A stretch of 64,000 nucleotides of DNA from Pythium myriotylum (Eukaryota; Oomycota; Peronosporomycetes; Pythiales; Pythiaceae): assembly GCA_023091665.1 (NCBI GenBank), contig JALJCQ010000013.1, positions 1,488,001 to 1,552,000 on the forward strand, given 5' to 3'. A program made the translations under genes and the position numbers. Below the pieces are notes generated by a model that saw only the letters and a program-made list of their open reading frames with translations, searched no databases and was not told the DNA's origin. Of this stretch, positions 19,722 through 30,302 are shown one piece after another (the stretch's first letter is position 1; every line of letters starts with the position of its first letter).

Positions 19722-20506
19722 ATGAGCGAGGAAGGAGTGAGTGGAGTGAGCCACGGAGCTTAGGCTTGGGGCGATGCATCCTTTAAGCGCGTGCGTTTCA
19801 ATGCAGGAGTACATTGTGGAGTACATCGACGACCGTCCCGAGACGACCAACTATCTCAAGCGAGAAGGGACGGTGAAGATCACGTACCGCAACGGAGATT
19901 CCTTTGAAGGAACCATCGGGGCAGAGAAGCTCAAGCAGGGTGACGCCAAGTACGTGTGGCGTCAGAAGACAGACGATGGCGAAGGTAGGCCATGTTGAAC
20001 GTGTCACTTTCATGGCGAAAGTTGCGCTGACATCCGCTGGGTCAGTCAAAGACATCGCGTCGTATGAAGGCGCTTATGTGAACAGCGTCAAACAAGGGCT
20101 GGGCAAGATGGTCTTTCCAAATGGAGACACGTACCATGGTGAGTGGAGACAGGACAAGATGCACGGAGACGGCTCCTTCATGTACGCGAACGGCGACATT
20201 TTCAGTGGCAAGTTCGAGCACGGTATCCGCGCCGGCAAGGGAACGTACGAATTTGCAAGCGACAAAAGTCTGCTGGTCGGCAATTGGGCTGACAACATCA
20301 TCACCGACGGCAAGTGGATGTTCAAAGACGGCGGTTCATACGTCGGCCGCTTCGAGAATGGAAAGCCGATCGGCAATTGCATGTACAAGTTCCCAAGTGG
20401 GCTCCAGCAAGACGGTGAGTATGTCAAAGTACAGGAGACGAATGCTGCAGGAGAAGAAGTCACAATGCACAAGTTTGTTGGCGGAACGATCGTCCGCGTG
20501 CGTTGA
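19722..20506 (+). CDS. MORN-repeat protein
   Basis: Three exons (19722-19736, 19807-19984, 20046-20506) give 217 residues. The first exon encodes only MSEEG. Its GTGAGT donor and the phase match to exon 2 support it. From about residue 70 there are five MORN repeats of about 23 residues (starting YEGAYVNS, YHGEWRQD, FSGKFEHG, LVGNWADN, YVGRFENG), each with the Gly-Gly spacing and Phe/Tyr pairs of the motif. An earlier degenerate MORN (FEGTIGAEKL) precedes them. MORN proteins occur in radial spokes, basal bodies and junctional membranes. With IFT56 nearby and a zoosporic organism, a flagellar role is plausible but unproven. It converges on CWC15 with a 68-bp gap. Confidence 0.85.
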
Positions 20507-20574
20507 TTGGCAGGGACAAACGCGTCTCTCGATAAAAAGAGGAAAAAATTATGATGAATCCTACGTACCCAACT

Positions 20575-21518
20575 CTACTGCACATATTTGTTGAGGAATC
20601 GTCGGTGGAAATCGTTGCGGATTGTGTCATTGATGAAGCGTTTCTTGACTTCAGGTTCGTTGCGCGACTGGTTCTTGAAAACCACGTCGTCGTTCCAGCG
20701 ACGCTTCATCTTGGCCGAGGACTTGGCGGCTTGCGCAGTTTGCATCAGCGGGTTGCCTTCGAGGATTTCCTCGCGTGCCTTCTGTTCAGCTGCCTTGCGC
20801 TCTTCGGCTTCCTTCCTTAGTCGCTCTTCCTCGCGCTCCTTCTTGATTTTCTCAAGCTCACGCATGAGTTCGGCTTCCTCATCTTCGTCATCACTACACA
20901 CCACACCATGGACATTTTGGCAAAAAACACCGCGCTAGCACGTTGTAGACGCTCGCACCTATCTGAATCCGAGTCGCTCGCTTCGTCCGAGTCGTCAACG
21001 TCGTCCGCGTCGTCGTATCTGCTCGCGACGCTCTTCAGCTCTGACTCTCTCGCGTCAGCCTCCGCGTCGCCAAGCAAGAGTATTTTCTTGTTTTGCTCCA
21101 GTCTGCGCAGTTTATCCTGCGCCGTGTTGGTCTGCTTGGTCTTTTCTTCCTCGTACTTGTACTCCTTCCCCTCGAGCTCAGCACGCAGATCGCGCGCCTC
21201 GATCTCGTTCGCAGTGCCCTGGCCCACTTGTCTACGACAGACGCGTCACTCATCCACTATCGCTAGCTCAAAGACGATGCGACGCCGTACCTCATCTTGA
21301 GCTTGGTGTGGCCCGGGAGGTCTCGCGCCGAGAACTGCTGGCTGAGCTGTCCTGTGGTGCCAACGTTCAGACGTCCATAACTCCGTCAGTATTCGGCCCT
21401 TCGAGGCCGCAGGCGGCTCGCTCGATAGCGCAGATGAAGACGCACCGCCTGCCTGCCATCCTCCTTCGTTCTTCTGCCCCACGGCGGCGTGCCACGTCGG
21501 CCGGTGCGCGGTCGTCAT
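20575..21518 (-). CDS. CWC15: Spliceosome protein CWC15 homologue
   Basis: Four exons (21518-21446, 21351-21291, 21231-20959, 20893-20575) give 241 residues, close to human CWC15 (229). The N-terminus MTTAHRPTWHAAVGQKNEGG and the block SQQFSARDLPGHTKLKMRQ match the conserved CWC15 N-terminal region. The middle is acidic (Ser/Asp run), followed by a Glu/Lys helix. The C-terminus GNPL...KMKRRWNDDVVFKNQ...KRFINDTIRNDFHRRFLNKY is the family signature. CWC15 is part of the Prp19-associated complex of the active spliceosome. Each intron has GT-AG ends and the conserved blocks join in frame. It is divergent from the LRR gene at 21740, with 221 bp between them. Confidence 0.93.
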
Positions 21519-21739
21519 GGGTCCTTCTTGGCTCAAGTCTGGTTCTGGCTGTCGACCATGCACAGTTTCGATTGGAGCACACAAGGCAACTGATTGGTTG
21601 ATATAATTCTCATCATCCGCTACAATTGGCTATATAGGACACAAATGACAATGCCCTTTATTGTAATTATCATGGTATTATAGATCATCGAAGTAATTTC
21701 GGAACTTCGTGTCGCTTCAAGATCGCCGCCAATCCAGCA

Positions 21740-22462
21740 ATGAGGACCCGGGTGGTTCGTCTTCTGCTCGCCTTCGCAGCAGCTCAACGGGCAGCGAGTT
21801 GTCCGTCGGTCTGTCGTTGCATCGGACAGAAGAGAGTGACCGTGTACTGCGACTACAAAGGCCTGACGGTGAGAAGAACCGACTCAATCGGGAGTTCCAG
21901 AAGTTTGACATGGATGCCAGACCGTGCCACCAAATATTCCACTCGAGACGACGCACCTGTACGATACCGCCACCGTCACGAAAGATCTTCCCTTATAACT
22001 GCAGTTGTCTCTGCGATGAATTAGATTCTTGATGGGAAACAAGTTCACTTCCGTGCTGCCCTCCATGTTCATGGGGAACGCCAAGAACAGCGACGGCACT
22101 TTCGTCGCCGAGCAGTCGACGCTTACGAACCTTACTGTCATGCAAGTTGCTCAGATGGCATGCGCTGTTTGCTCACTGACCGAATTGTTGTGCAGCCGGC
22201 TCGATTTGAATCCAATCTCAATCGTCAATGAGCATGCCTTCGAGCGAGGCCCCTCCCTCAAGCTCATGTGGGTATTAGAAGTCGCCGTTCTACTGTCCAT
22301 GTTGACTTGAACATGTGTACCAGCTATTTGCCGTTTGACGTTCGGATCCAGCGACAGGCTTTTGCAGAAATGAAGAACGACAGGGACACATTCGACGGGT
22401 TCGCACGTGTAGCGACACATCCTCTCGAAGTCCCCTTATTCGTAGCGTTCTCCAAGTGGTAA
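21740..22462 (+). CDS. Small secreted leucine-rich-repeat protein
   Basis: Four exons (21740-21868, 21921-21958, 22025-22267, 22324-22462) give 182 residues. Residues 1-20 are a signal peptide. A cysteine-rich LRR N-cap follows (CPSVCRC...VYCDYKGLT), then TVPPNIPLETTHLFLMGNKFTSV, which reads as an LRR only after splicing. Further LRR signatures are DLNPISIVNEHAF and SLKLIYL, the last again reconstructed across an intron. About 20 residues in the middle of exon 3 (roughly 22137-22197) break the LRR spacing and could be an unrecognised intron. There is no transmembrane anchor or kinase, so it is probably extracellular. It overlaps no other gene, and the next gene ends 33 bp downstream on the opposite strand. 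Confidence 0.6.
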
Positions 22463-22495
22463 CTGATTTAGATTTGCGTTTGGATCCATGACGAA

Positions 22496-24626
22496 CTACT
22501 GCTCGCCTCCAGATAACTGAGTCTCATCATCAAAAACTCCTTCACTGGCTTCATCGTTTTTCGTGTCTTCATCTACTACGATCGTCTGGAGCCATCGTTC
22601 CTGGCCCGTTGCTGTCTTTTCTTGAATCGGAGATCCCGCTGAGGTCGGTTGAATAGGAGTATTCTCCTTGTCTTTTTCCTTCGCGTCATCCTCAGGTAGG
22701 ACTGTTTCTTCGGCATCATCACCATCATCATCTGCATCATTGCCATCATCTTCATCGGCAGCAACCTTTCCATTGTCATCCTTACTCTCAGCGGTGCCGT
22801 CGGCTGTGGTATTCTCATCGCCTTCGCCTGTGGTATTCTCGTCATCCGATTTTTCTTCCTTGGACTCCTCCACACTTTCGTGAAGTGTCGGAGGGGGAGC
22901 ACTTGGCTTGAATCGTTGCAACGGAGGAGCAGGAGGAGTTTTGGATGAGGAAGACTGGCTCGAAAGCCCGGACTCTTCGAGGGACGACTTCTCAAATGAT
23001 GACGGAGTACCATCCAGACTTAAATCTGTCGAGATGGACGAGATAGGCTGTTGGTGCTGATCAAGGAAATCAACAGAAATACTCCCGGTGGTTTGAAGGT
23101 CGATTAGGGGCTTGCTGCTTGAAAAGGGGTCTGGACGACGGATGCCTGTAGGTAGTTCAGCGCGAGCAACTACAGCATCGACGTCCAGCGTTTCTTGATC
23201 TTGGGAATCCTCTGGTTGGGTGTCGCCGACGAAGATTTCTTGAGTTGGTGGAGGCTGTGAGTGCTCCGATGAATAGATTGGGTTCTCAGAATTCTTCAAC
23301 TCTTCGAGTTCAGTCGCAATCATCGCATTCTCGTTTGCAGCAATTCGGCGACCTTTCTTTGCCATGGATTCGAACTGCGCGAATAATTCGAGGGTACGCT
23401 CAAGCCGGGTACGCAACAGAGTGTTCTCTTCATTGACTCCCCTGCGGCAAATAACTGAGTTCATAGCAGTTCCTTTTACATTGTCTGGGTGACCATGATT
23501 GTCTTTACCTTTTTCCTTCTTCAGCTTGATCAGAACGAGTTTGTACGGAGTCAACAGCCATCTCCAACTCCGACTTTTGGGCAAGCAGTCTTCGTTTCTG
23601 CGCAAGGACTACTTAGTACTCACAGCCATCTGGAGCCCTGAACGTCGCACATACCTCTTCTTCTGACCGCCGGAGCTTTGTTTGGGTTGTATCCAATCGA
23701 CTAGTCATGGATGCCATCTCTATTTCGATTTTCTCACGCTCTTCCTTGAGTTCAGCGAGGAGCTTGGCTTGGCTCACTTCACGAGCCTTCGCCAAGACAG
23801 CTTCTTTTTCCAGACCCTCGACTTTGCTTTCTAGGGCGGTCACAGCATTTTTGAGCTGATCAATTTCTGCCTCTCGATCGGCTAGTCGTTCGCCTTTGAG
23901 CGCAGCTTCATTTTCGGCGAGTTTCTTGCTCTCCTCTAATACTTGTAGTTCGTCTTTAAGGCCGTCCGACGATCTCTCCAAATGGCTGATCTTTATCCTC
24001 AGTTCAGACTCCCGCTGTGCTGCCAACTCCAGTTTCGCTCTAAGTTCCTGGTTCGAATTATGCAGCTGCTGATTCGTCGTCAATTCCTTATCATCGATCA
24101 CTACGGGCTCGTTCGTGCGGCGTCTCTTAGCTCCAGAGCCGAGCTCAATGAGATTCCTCGTCGCCTCAACCTCCATCTCCTCCAGCATGTGAACATCCCC
24201 GGTATGACGTTGACGCTTGCCTGTCAGCGGCTGAGTCGTCACGACCTCTGGTCCGCTACTTAAGGTAGGTGTCAACGTGGTCAGCAGGTCTGAAACCACG
24301 TTCCCGGGTCCTCTTGATGATGTCACTGCCGGTAATGTCGGCGTGTCTGACGCCACGTTGCTGGCTCCTCTTAATGGAGTCGAGTCCGGAGCTATCGGCA
24401 GGTCTGAGGTCGCGTTGCCAGATCCTCTTGACGAGGTTGCTACCGATTCTGTCGTTGGGTCTGACGCCACGCTCCTAGTGCTGCTTGTTGCTGTCTGCAC
24501 CGCACGAGCCGGTCGAGAACGACCTCGCGCGCGATCACTTTGGTCGCGGAGAAGGTTGTTTGCTGGTGTGAAAGCATCTTGTCTGCGTAGATCCATCCAG
24601 AGATTCGTCAATCGACAGTGTAGCAA
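22496..24626 (-). CDS. Uncharacterised coiled-coil protein with tandem repeats and acidic tail
   Basis: Three exons (24626-23655, 23597-23509, 23441-22496) give 668 residues. An in-frame ATG at 24596 is an alternative start. Residues 1-45 are basic. Residues 46-121 contain 19-residue repeats rich in Ser, Thr, Pro and Gly. Residues about 180-400 form a long Glu/Lys/Leu coiled coil that continues through the junctions (KRRLLAQKSELE...). The last 250 residues are disordered, Pro/Ser-rich, then strongly Asp/Glu-rich. The first intron has a perfect branch-site-like TACTAAG followed by a CAG acceptor, which decided that junction. I do not recognise the family. The start lies only 9-39 bp downstream of the FHA gene stop. 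Confidence 0.75.
24264..24434. repeat. Three 57-bp tandem repeats inside the coiled-coil gene
   Basis: On the minus strand residues 65-83, 84-102 and 103-121 align as 19-residue units (SSRGSGNATSD..., PLRGASNVASD..., SSRGPGNVVSD...). A degenerate fourth unit lies upstream to about 24491. On the DNA the unit is visible as recurring TGAC/ACGTTGC-type blocks every 57 bp. Confidence 0.7.
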
Positions 24627-24635
24627 ACCACTGCG

Positions 24636-25155
24636 CTAGTCCACGTACAGCAGCTCATAGCGGTAAGCCCTCGGCTCGTGCCCATTTACGATCAAGCCAG
24701 GCCTCGTGAAGTGGATCGTGTCGCCCGGTTTAATCTCCACGTCCACGTTTCTTCCGAGGATCTCTTCGTTCACGTAGATGTGATTCCGACTGGATCCAGG
24801 GCTCCGATCAGCTTCAAGTCCACAACAGCAGACCAATCTTGAAATAACCGGGACACGCACCTCAGATCGTAAATTCTGACGACCGGCTCGCCCGACGCGT
24901 CGAAGCCTTCGAGTTTGAGCCTGCAGTGCTGTGCGCAGCGGCGCGCGGTCAGTCAACGGGCTCCCTGGAGCTGCTCGCGCGCTCCCGCGTACGCACCACG
25001 CCGCTGATGTAGGGCAGGTCGACCACGATGTCGGCGCGGCGCGAGAGGCGCCCGACGCGCGTGTCGCTCTGGAAGAACTCGATGTCGTTGTTCTCGCCCA
25101 CGGGCTCGCCCGAGAGCAGCACGAAGCGCGCCCAGGGCCGCAGCTCGCCCGCCAT
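24636..25155 (-). CDS. Small FHA-domain-only protein
   Basis: Three exons (25155-24997, 24928-24861, 24789-24636) give 126 residues, essentially just one forkhead-associated domain, a phosphothreonine-binding fold. The strands and loops read DTRVGRLSRRADIVVD, YISGV-HCRLKL, IYDL-SRNHIYVNEE and EIKPGDTIHF. The GR...S and H...N positions that contact phosphate are conserved, although the usual S-N-G-T loop is SRNHIYVN. Both introns split conserved FHA blocks and restore them exactly. The gene is squeezed between IFT56 (stop 25259) and the coiled-coil gene (start at or near 24626). Confidence 0.85.
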
Positions 25156-25258
25156 TTGGCAACTGCAAGTATTTCGAAATGCGCGGGGGTCAGAAACAGC
25201 GCCAAGTCAAGAAACCGGTTCGCTACCGGTGGAGTTGCAGCGACAGAGGGGTGTATAC

Positions 25259-27215
25259 TCAGTGTATAGTGGAATGTAGCCATTTCTGTAGCATCGTGCC
25301 GAGCCGGTTGGACTCGACGACGTTCTTGGACGCGAGCAGCAGCCGCAGCACTTCGTCCACGCGCGGCGACGCGAGCGACTCGTCGCCAGTCGCCACCTGG
25401 CGGAAGAAACCCATGCACGCGCCGCGTTTGGCCTCCCAGTACTCGGGGTCCGGGTCCAGTCGTTCCAGCACGTCGAAGGCCTTGACGGCGAAGTAGAAGT
25501 TGCCCACCTAAGAACAGAGCGCTAGATCACTCACCAGGACTTTCTGAAGACATCAAATGACCTGATATACCTGGTAGTAGTCGTTTGCGATGAGCTTGAG
25601 CAACTTGAACGCATCGGCCGTGTTCTCCAGCCCCAGGTACAGCTCCCACGCGAGATCGGCGTGCTTGCGGTTGTGAATGTACGCGCGCGCGAGCCAGCTG
25701 CAGTACACGAGCTCAGTGCGCAGCTTGTGGCTTTGCACACGTAGCAGCACTTCTTCCGCCTCGTTGAACTGCTCTGCAGCTGCGAGGGAGATACCGTAGT
25801 TCCAGTTGAACGCATCGCTAGAGATCTGGTAGGTCTCAATGGAGCTGAGATAGACATTGGCATCTTTGAACTCTCTTCGCAGGATATGGTAAGAAGCCTT
25901 GCACTGCCGCCCAGGGATCGTGTCACACTCGCTTGTTGATGTCCCAATTGCCTGCACGATTCTCAGTCAATAGTAAGCGAGAGCCTGAGTCATCAACGAG
26001 ACACAATGTACTCACGTAAAAGTATTTTTCGGCGAGGAAGATGTGCTCCTTCGAGTTGGTCTGCTCGCCGATCATGGCGTGCAGAATGGCCTTTACGATG
26101 TGCTCAACCGTGGTTTCTGGTTCGTCGAGGTCCTCCACGAGCTCGAAAGCCTCGCGGTACTCGCGGCGATGGAGATGCGCGAGCACAAGATTCATCTTCG
26201 CCTCGTCGAATCGATTCAGCAGCGGGGCCAGAACCGCTTTCATAGCACTGGTCGGGGGTGTAAGCGTGTCACCAAAGATCGCATAGTTATGTTCGAAAAC
26301 AGCTCGCGTTGCCGTGGGGTCGTGCTTGTTGTCCATGTCTTGAGTGCATGGATGATTGGGATTCCGCTTGCGGAAGTTGTCGAGTTCCTGGTTCGCCTCA
26401 ATCCCACTATAAAGTCGGAACTGACAGCTTGCCTTGAGGTTACACGCAACGAAGCTATCGCGATGAGCTTCCAGGTACACAGCGAGTAACTCAAGTGCAA
26501 CGTCGTAATAGTCCAATTGGAAATAGCACATCGCCAAGTAGATGTGCACTGCAGCAGTCGCATCGCGGTGATTGAGAGCAAGTCGCTTGTAGATCTCGAC
26601 AGCTTCCTGGTAGTTTTGTCTCGTGTAACTTGCGAAAGCAAGCGCGAGCTGATCCTCGATGCTCGTCGTAGAGAGTTGCTTGTGCCGATCAACGAGGACG
26701 TTCTCTCCGCTGCCGCTGTTCTTTCGGTGGTGAGCAACGAGGTACAAGAGGCGATTACACAGCGGTAAGCGTGTACTCAACTGCGCATCGCGCTCGGCCT
26801 CTTGGAACTCATGGAGATAATAAAGGCAGCATGCTCGGCTGAGCCGCCACATGTCGAAATAGGTGGATAGCGCTGGTGAGAAGTACGTGCCCAAGAGTTG
26901 GTCGAGGTAAACCATCGCCGCACGGAAGTCACCCAGTTGGAAGTGGCAATACGCGAGCCACCATGTCGTCTGCTGTACGGTCGAGATCACTACAGCCTCA
27001 GCTTTTGTCTCTTCTTTGGCCGGCAAAACGACGGATTCGATAGCTTCCTGTTGCTGAAGCCGGAGTAGGGTAAGAGCTCCTCCAAAGTCGCGCCTTGTGA
27101 TGTAAGACTCGAGGTCGAGTAGATGCTTCGAAGAGGAAGGCGGGAGTTTGATATCATTACTGCGATTCCGTGGCTTGTTGCCCTCCTTAGTTGGTGCGCG
27201 CCGCGGCACATACAT
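25259..27215 (-). CDS. IFT56: Intraflagellar transport protein IFT56 (TTC26/DYF-13)
   Basis: Three exons (27215-26016, 25951-25571, 25507-25259) give 609 residues against about 554 in human TTC26. The TPR-rich protein follows the family along its whole length: ITRRDFGGALTLL near the start, EDQLALAFASYTRQNYQEAVEIYKR, LDYYDVALELLAVYL, STSECDTIPGRQC immediately after the first intron, [49 protein letters not shown] across the second intron, and PEYWEAKRGAC. IFT56 is a peripheral IFT-B subunit needed to deliver motility proteins to cilia. Its presence fits an organism with motile zoospores. Confidence 0.95.
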
Positions 27216-27645
27216 TGTGCAATTGTCAGATCAGATGAACGACGGTTCGTAGTTTCCACAAAAAGGAACGGTGAGTGTGCAGATATTCCATCCAAACGTT
27301 CAGTTTATACCTGTATCTTATCTCAGCAAAGCACTGATGCTGAAGATGGCGTAGAAACACAGTGGACTTCCGTCACTGCGTCTCATCTTGCGTCCAAGGT
27401 CCCTGTGATGGCGAGCAAAGGCAAACGCGACGACGGTGGCAATCGTCGGGAGGAGCTCTCAGCCATAGTTCGACAAGGATTATCGAATGCGCTAGCCTAG
27501 ATAATGATTGTGGCGAGGGTTAGAAGTGCGTGGCGAACGACATCATAGGGGAGCCACGAGGCTTCAATCGGGCTGCGAGGCCACAGATGTGTACAAGGTG
27601 TATCTGTGGGGTGCGTGCGGTTGAATTTGGCTACCCCAACAGTTG

Positions 27646-27704
27646 GGTTCCCTGGGCATCGTAGCGAACTTGGATACCAAGTTCGCTACGATGCCCAGGG
27701 AACC
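27646..27704. repeat. Perfect 28-bp inverted repeat with 3-nt spacer
   Basis: The left arm 27646-27673 (GGTTCCCTGGGCATCG...) is the exact reverse complement of the right arm 27677-27704. The spacer is ATA. It could form a long hairpin in DNA or RNA. Confidence 0.9.
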
Positions 27705-27877
27705 TCTACCACTACTAGTAGTGATAGCGAGCAGAGGAAAACCTCGGTCTTGGTTGGAAATCCTGCGAGCCTGGTGCTCCATGGCCGACAAGTCCGATAA
27801 AGTAGTTTGTCGATTCCTGGTCGGTCTCACTAACTGCATGCCGATGGCGAAAGCCAATGCACAATCCGCGCGACCGA

Positions 27878-28075
27878 TTAAGTGTCGAGCTCGGCATAAT
27901 CAAAGACGGTTCTGTCCTCCAGACGGTGTCTCTGTCTTCCAGACCGTCGGTAAGCCAAGACAAACCGCGAGCGAGTGGCCATCGTCTCCATGGATGTGGC
28001 CGTCATTGCTTCCACAGCAAAACCTTCGGGAGTAGCCAACACTCCGACCAAGAGTGCGAATATGCTTACTCTCAC
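27878..28075 (-). CDS. Possible small secreted protein
   Basis: A 65-codon frame begins MRVSIFALLVGVLATPEGF, which looks like a signal peptide with a hydrophobic core and a small residue at the likely cleavage site. The remaining 45 residues are Met/Arg-rich and contain no RXLR, LFLAK or cysteine pattern. With no homology and a short length it may be a chance frame. Confidence 0.2.
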   Translation of the reverse strand: MRVSIFALLVGVLATPEGFAVEAMTATSMETMATRSRFVLAYRRSGRQRHRLEDRTVFDYAELDT

Positions 28076-28466
28076 AATCGACCCACTGGATACGTGGCCA
28101 ACATTCCCGTCTTCAAAGGATCAGAGACGGGTTGGATTCTCTCAGTGCAATGGCAAAACGACAACAGCCAATCGTGCACCGGTTCGATTGAGAACCATTC
28201 CGTCAGGACTCATGACTGAACAATCCATCCCGCTCAAAGGGGTAGACTCGTCACCATTACATGCCCTGGACTCCTAGTGCATAGCCATGGCCACCATAAT
28301 CCAAGCACAAACGCCGCATACACTCTGTCCGCGTCTCCCACCAACATTCCCCCGACGCTTCAACCTCACCACGCTCCTCCACACTAGCCGCCACCACCAT
28401 TCGCCACTCGCTCATTCTTCCATTCGCTCTGTAGATCGAACCACCCGATTCGCCTTCCTCCCACCA

Positions 28467-30095
28467 ATGCTTCCCATGTCTGCTTTGGTCGAAACCTTCA
28501 CCAGACCGCCGCAGTTTCCTGACCACCCTGTGCTGTTGGCAGCCGTCGGCATCGCGGCCCTCGCGACGACGGCCCGAGTGCTGGGCTTCGCAGTCCACAA
28601 GCTGATCAAGAGCCCACCGGTCGGACGAGATCCGCCGTTCCCGCGATCGACGCTGCCAGTGATCGGCAACACGCGCGACCTCATCCGGAATGAGAAGCGC
28701 CTCTACGACTGGCTCACGGAGCTTTGTCTCGAGTTCCACGGCCAGCCCTTCCGCATCGAGGCCTACGGACTCGCGCAGACAGTCATGCTCTCGACGCCCG
28801 ACCACATCGAGGAAGTGCTCAAGACCCACTTCGAGAATTTTGAGAAGGGTGCATTTATCAACGAGGTGCTGAGCGACTTGTTGGGCAAGGGCATCTTCGC
28901 GTCGGACGGTGAGACGTGGTACCACCAACGCAAGACAGCGAGCCACCTCTTTACCATGCGTACTTTACGCGACACGATGACGACGATCGTCCACAAGCAT
29001 CTCACCGACGTCATGGAAGACTTCGACCGAGCGGCATCTGCAGAACACGCGATCGACCTCTCCAAGCATCTCCACAACTTCACGCTGGAAGCCTTCACCG
29101 AGGTGGCGTTTGGTGTCGACCTCAGCGGTGGCAGCGAAGAGGATGAAGCACGCAAACGCCACTTCCAGACGGCCTTCGACGCGGCTTTGCGACAGCTCAG
29201 CTTCCGCATGAATGTGCCGCGTGGGCTCTGGAAGTTCCAGCGTTATTGGAACCTCGCGGGTGAGGCCAAGCTCAAGAAAGACATCAAAATCATCCACAGT
29301 ACGGCTCTCGACGTGATCGAGAGGTCCCTTGCGCAGCGTCGCAAGGCCGACGCGCACAGCGAGGACGCGCCGAACCTCGTCTCGCTCTTCCTTGACAGCG
29401 TCCATGACGGAGATGATGCCGGCTTCGACCCGACCTACTTGCGTGACATTGTGCTCAACATCATGATCGCGGGTCGTGACACGACGGCGCAGGCGCTAAC
29501 ATGGTTCTTCCACTGCGTGAACGAGCACCCTGCTGTCGCCCGGAAGATACTCGACGAGATCGCCAGCACGACACCGGAGCTGCTGGACACGGCAGCACCA
29601 CTCGCGTCCATGGAGCAGGTCTCCAAGCTGCTTTACTTGGACGCCGCTATCAAGGAGACGCTGCGCCTCTACCCGTCAGTGCCGCTCAATATCCGTTCGA
29701 CAGTGCGGGATACAGTGCTCTCGGACGGCACGCTTATCCGCAAGGGATCGCTTGTTGGGTTCCCGAACTACTCGCTAGGTCGGCTGCCTCATTTGTGGGG
29801 ACCAGACACTGCCGCATTCAACCCGGACCGCTGGTTCGACGCGGATACGGGCAAGCCGCTGCAGGTTTCGGCGTTCAAGTTCGTCGCCTTCCACGGCGGC
29901 CCGCGGCAGTGCCTGGGCCGGAGCCTCGCGATGCTGGAGATGAAGATCGTCGTGGCGTCGCTTCTCACGCGGTTCCGCTTCGCGGTCGAGCCCGGACAGT
30001 CGATCACGTACGGACGCTCGCTCACGCTGCCGATGAAGCACCCGTTCCTTGTCAAAGTCCATCGCCGCCGCAATGAAGAAGGAGCTCCTCAGTAG
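28467..30095 (+). CDS. Cytochrome P450 monooxygenase, second copy
   Basis: 542 residues in one exon from ATG 28467; another ATG lies at 28476. The frame is open upstream to 28287, but that part is Pro/His-rich and lacks similarity. A hydrophobic anchor (LLAAVGIAALATTARVLGF) is followed by a Pro-rich hinge. The P450 signatures are AGRDTTAQ, KETLRLYPS, FNPDRWFD and FHGGPRQCLG with the haem cysteine. Many blocks match the copy at 1940-3529 almost word for word (for example FDPTYLRDIV, HQRKTAS, LAMLEMKIV). The two are therefore paralogues in the same CYP family and have kept one orientation. The substrate is unknown. The clan suggests fatty acids or related lipids. Confidence 0.9.
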   Translation: MLPMSALVETFTRPPQFPDHPVLLAAVGIAALATTARVLGFAVHKLIKSPPVGRDPPFPRSTLPVIGNTRDLIRNEKRLYDWLTELCLEFHGQPFRIEAYGLAQTVMLSTPDHIEEVLKTHFENFEKGAFINEVLSDLLGKGIFASDGETWYHQRKTASHLFTMRTLRDTMTTIVHKHLTDVMEDFDRAASAEHAIDLSKHLHNFTLEAFTEVAFGVDLSGGSEEDEARKRHFQTAFDAALRQLSFRMNVPRGLWKFQRYWNLAGEAKLKKDIKIIHSTALDVIERSLAQRRKADAHSEDAPNLVSLFLDSVHDGDDAGFDPTYLRDIVLNIMIAGRDTTAQALTWFFHCVNEHPAVARKILDEIASTTPELLDTAAPLASMEQVSKLLYLDAAIKETLRLYPSVPLNIRSTVRDTVLSDGTLIRKGSLVGFPNYSLGRLPHLWGPDTAAFNPDRWFDADTGKPLQVSAFKFVAFHGGPRQCLGRSLAMLEMKIVVASLLTRFRFAVEPGQSITYGRSLTLPMKHPFLVKVHRRRNEEGAPQ

Positions 30096-30302
30096 ATTAG
30101 ATGGCTACAGTTCTCTTCACGAAAGTGACCGTGCCCAATCAGTTCTTCCAATCCATCCACGCCCTTCCCGCCGCTCGCCTTGTTCTCTGTTTCGCGTCCG
30201 ACGTGGCACAGGAGTGAGCTCAGCTGAGTTTGATTTTGAATCCGGGAAGTGATCTGTTCGAGCGTCTGGGTACGCCGCCCTTTTTATCGATCAGCGCCCA
30301 TT

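Larger units (their letters stand above)
27216..28466. other. Long intergenic region with a perfect inverted repeat
   Basis: 1.25 kb between IFT56 and the second P450. Short frames occur on both strands, but none has family similarity. The notable content is the 28-bp inverted repeat at 27646-27704 and a possible small secreted ORF on the minus strand at 27878-28075. Confidence 0.5.

Noticed and set aside
24596..24660. Intron joining the FHA gene to the downstream coiled-coil gene
   Set aside because: A GTGGAC..GCAG intron is visible, but its phase does not match the coiled-coil frame. The fusion was not annotated, only flagged.
27878..28075. RXLR or Crinkler effector reading of the small secreted frame
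   Set aside because: No RXLR-EER or LFLAK motif in the right place. Only an Arg-rich stretch is present.
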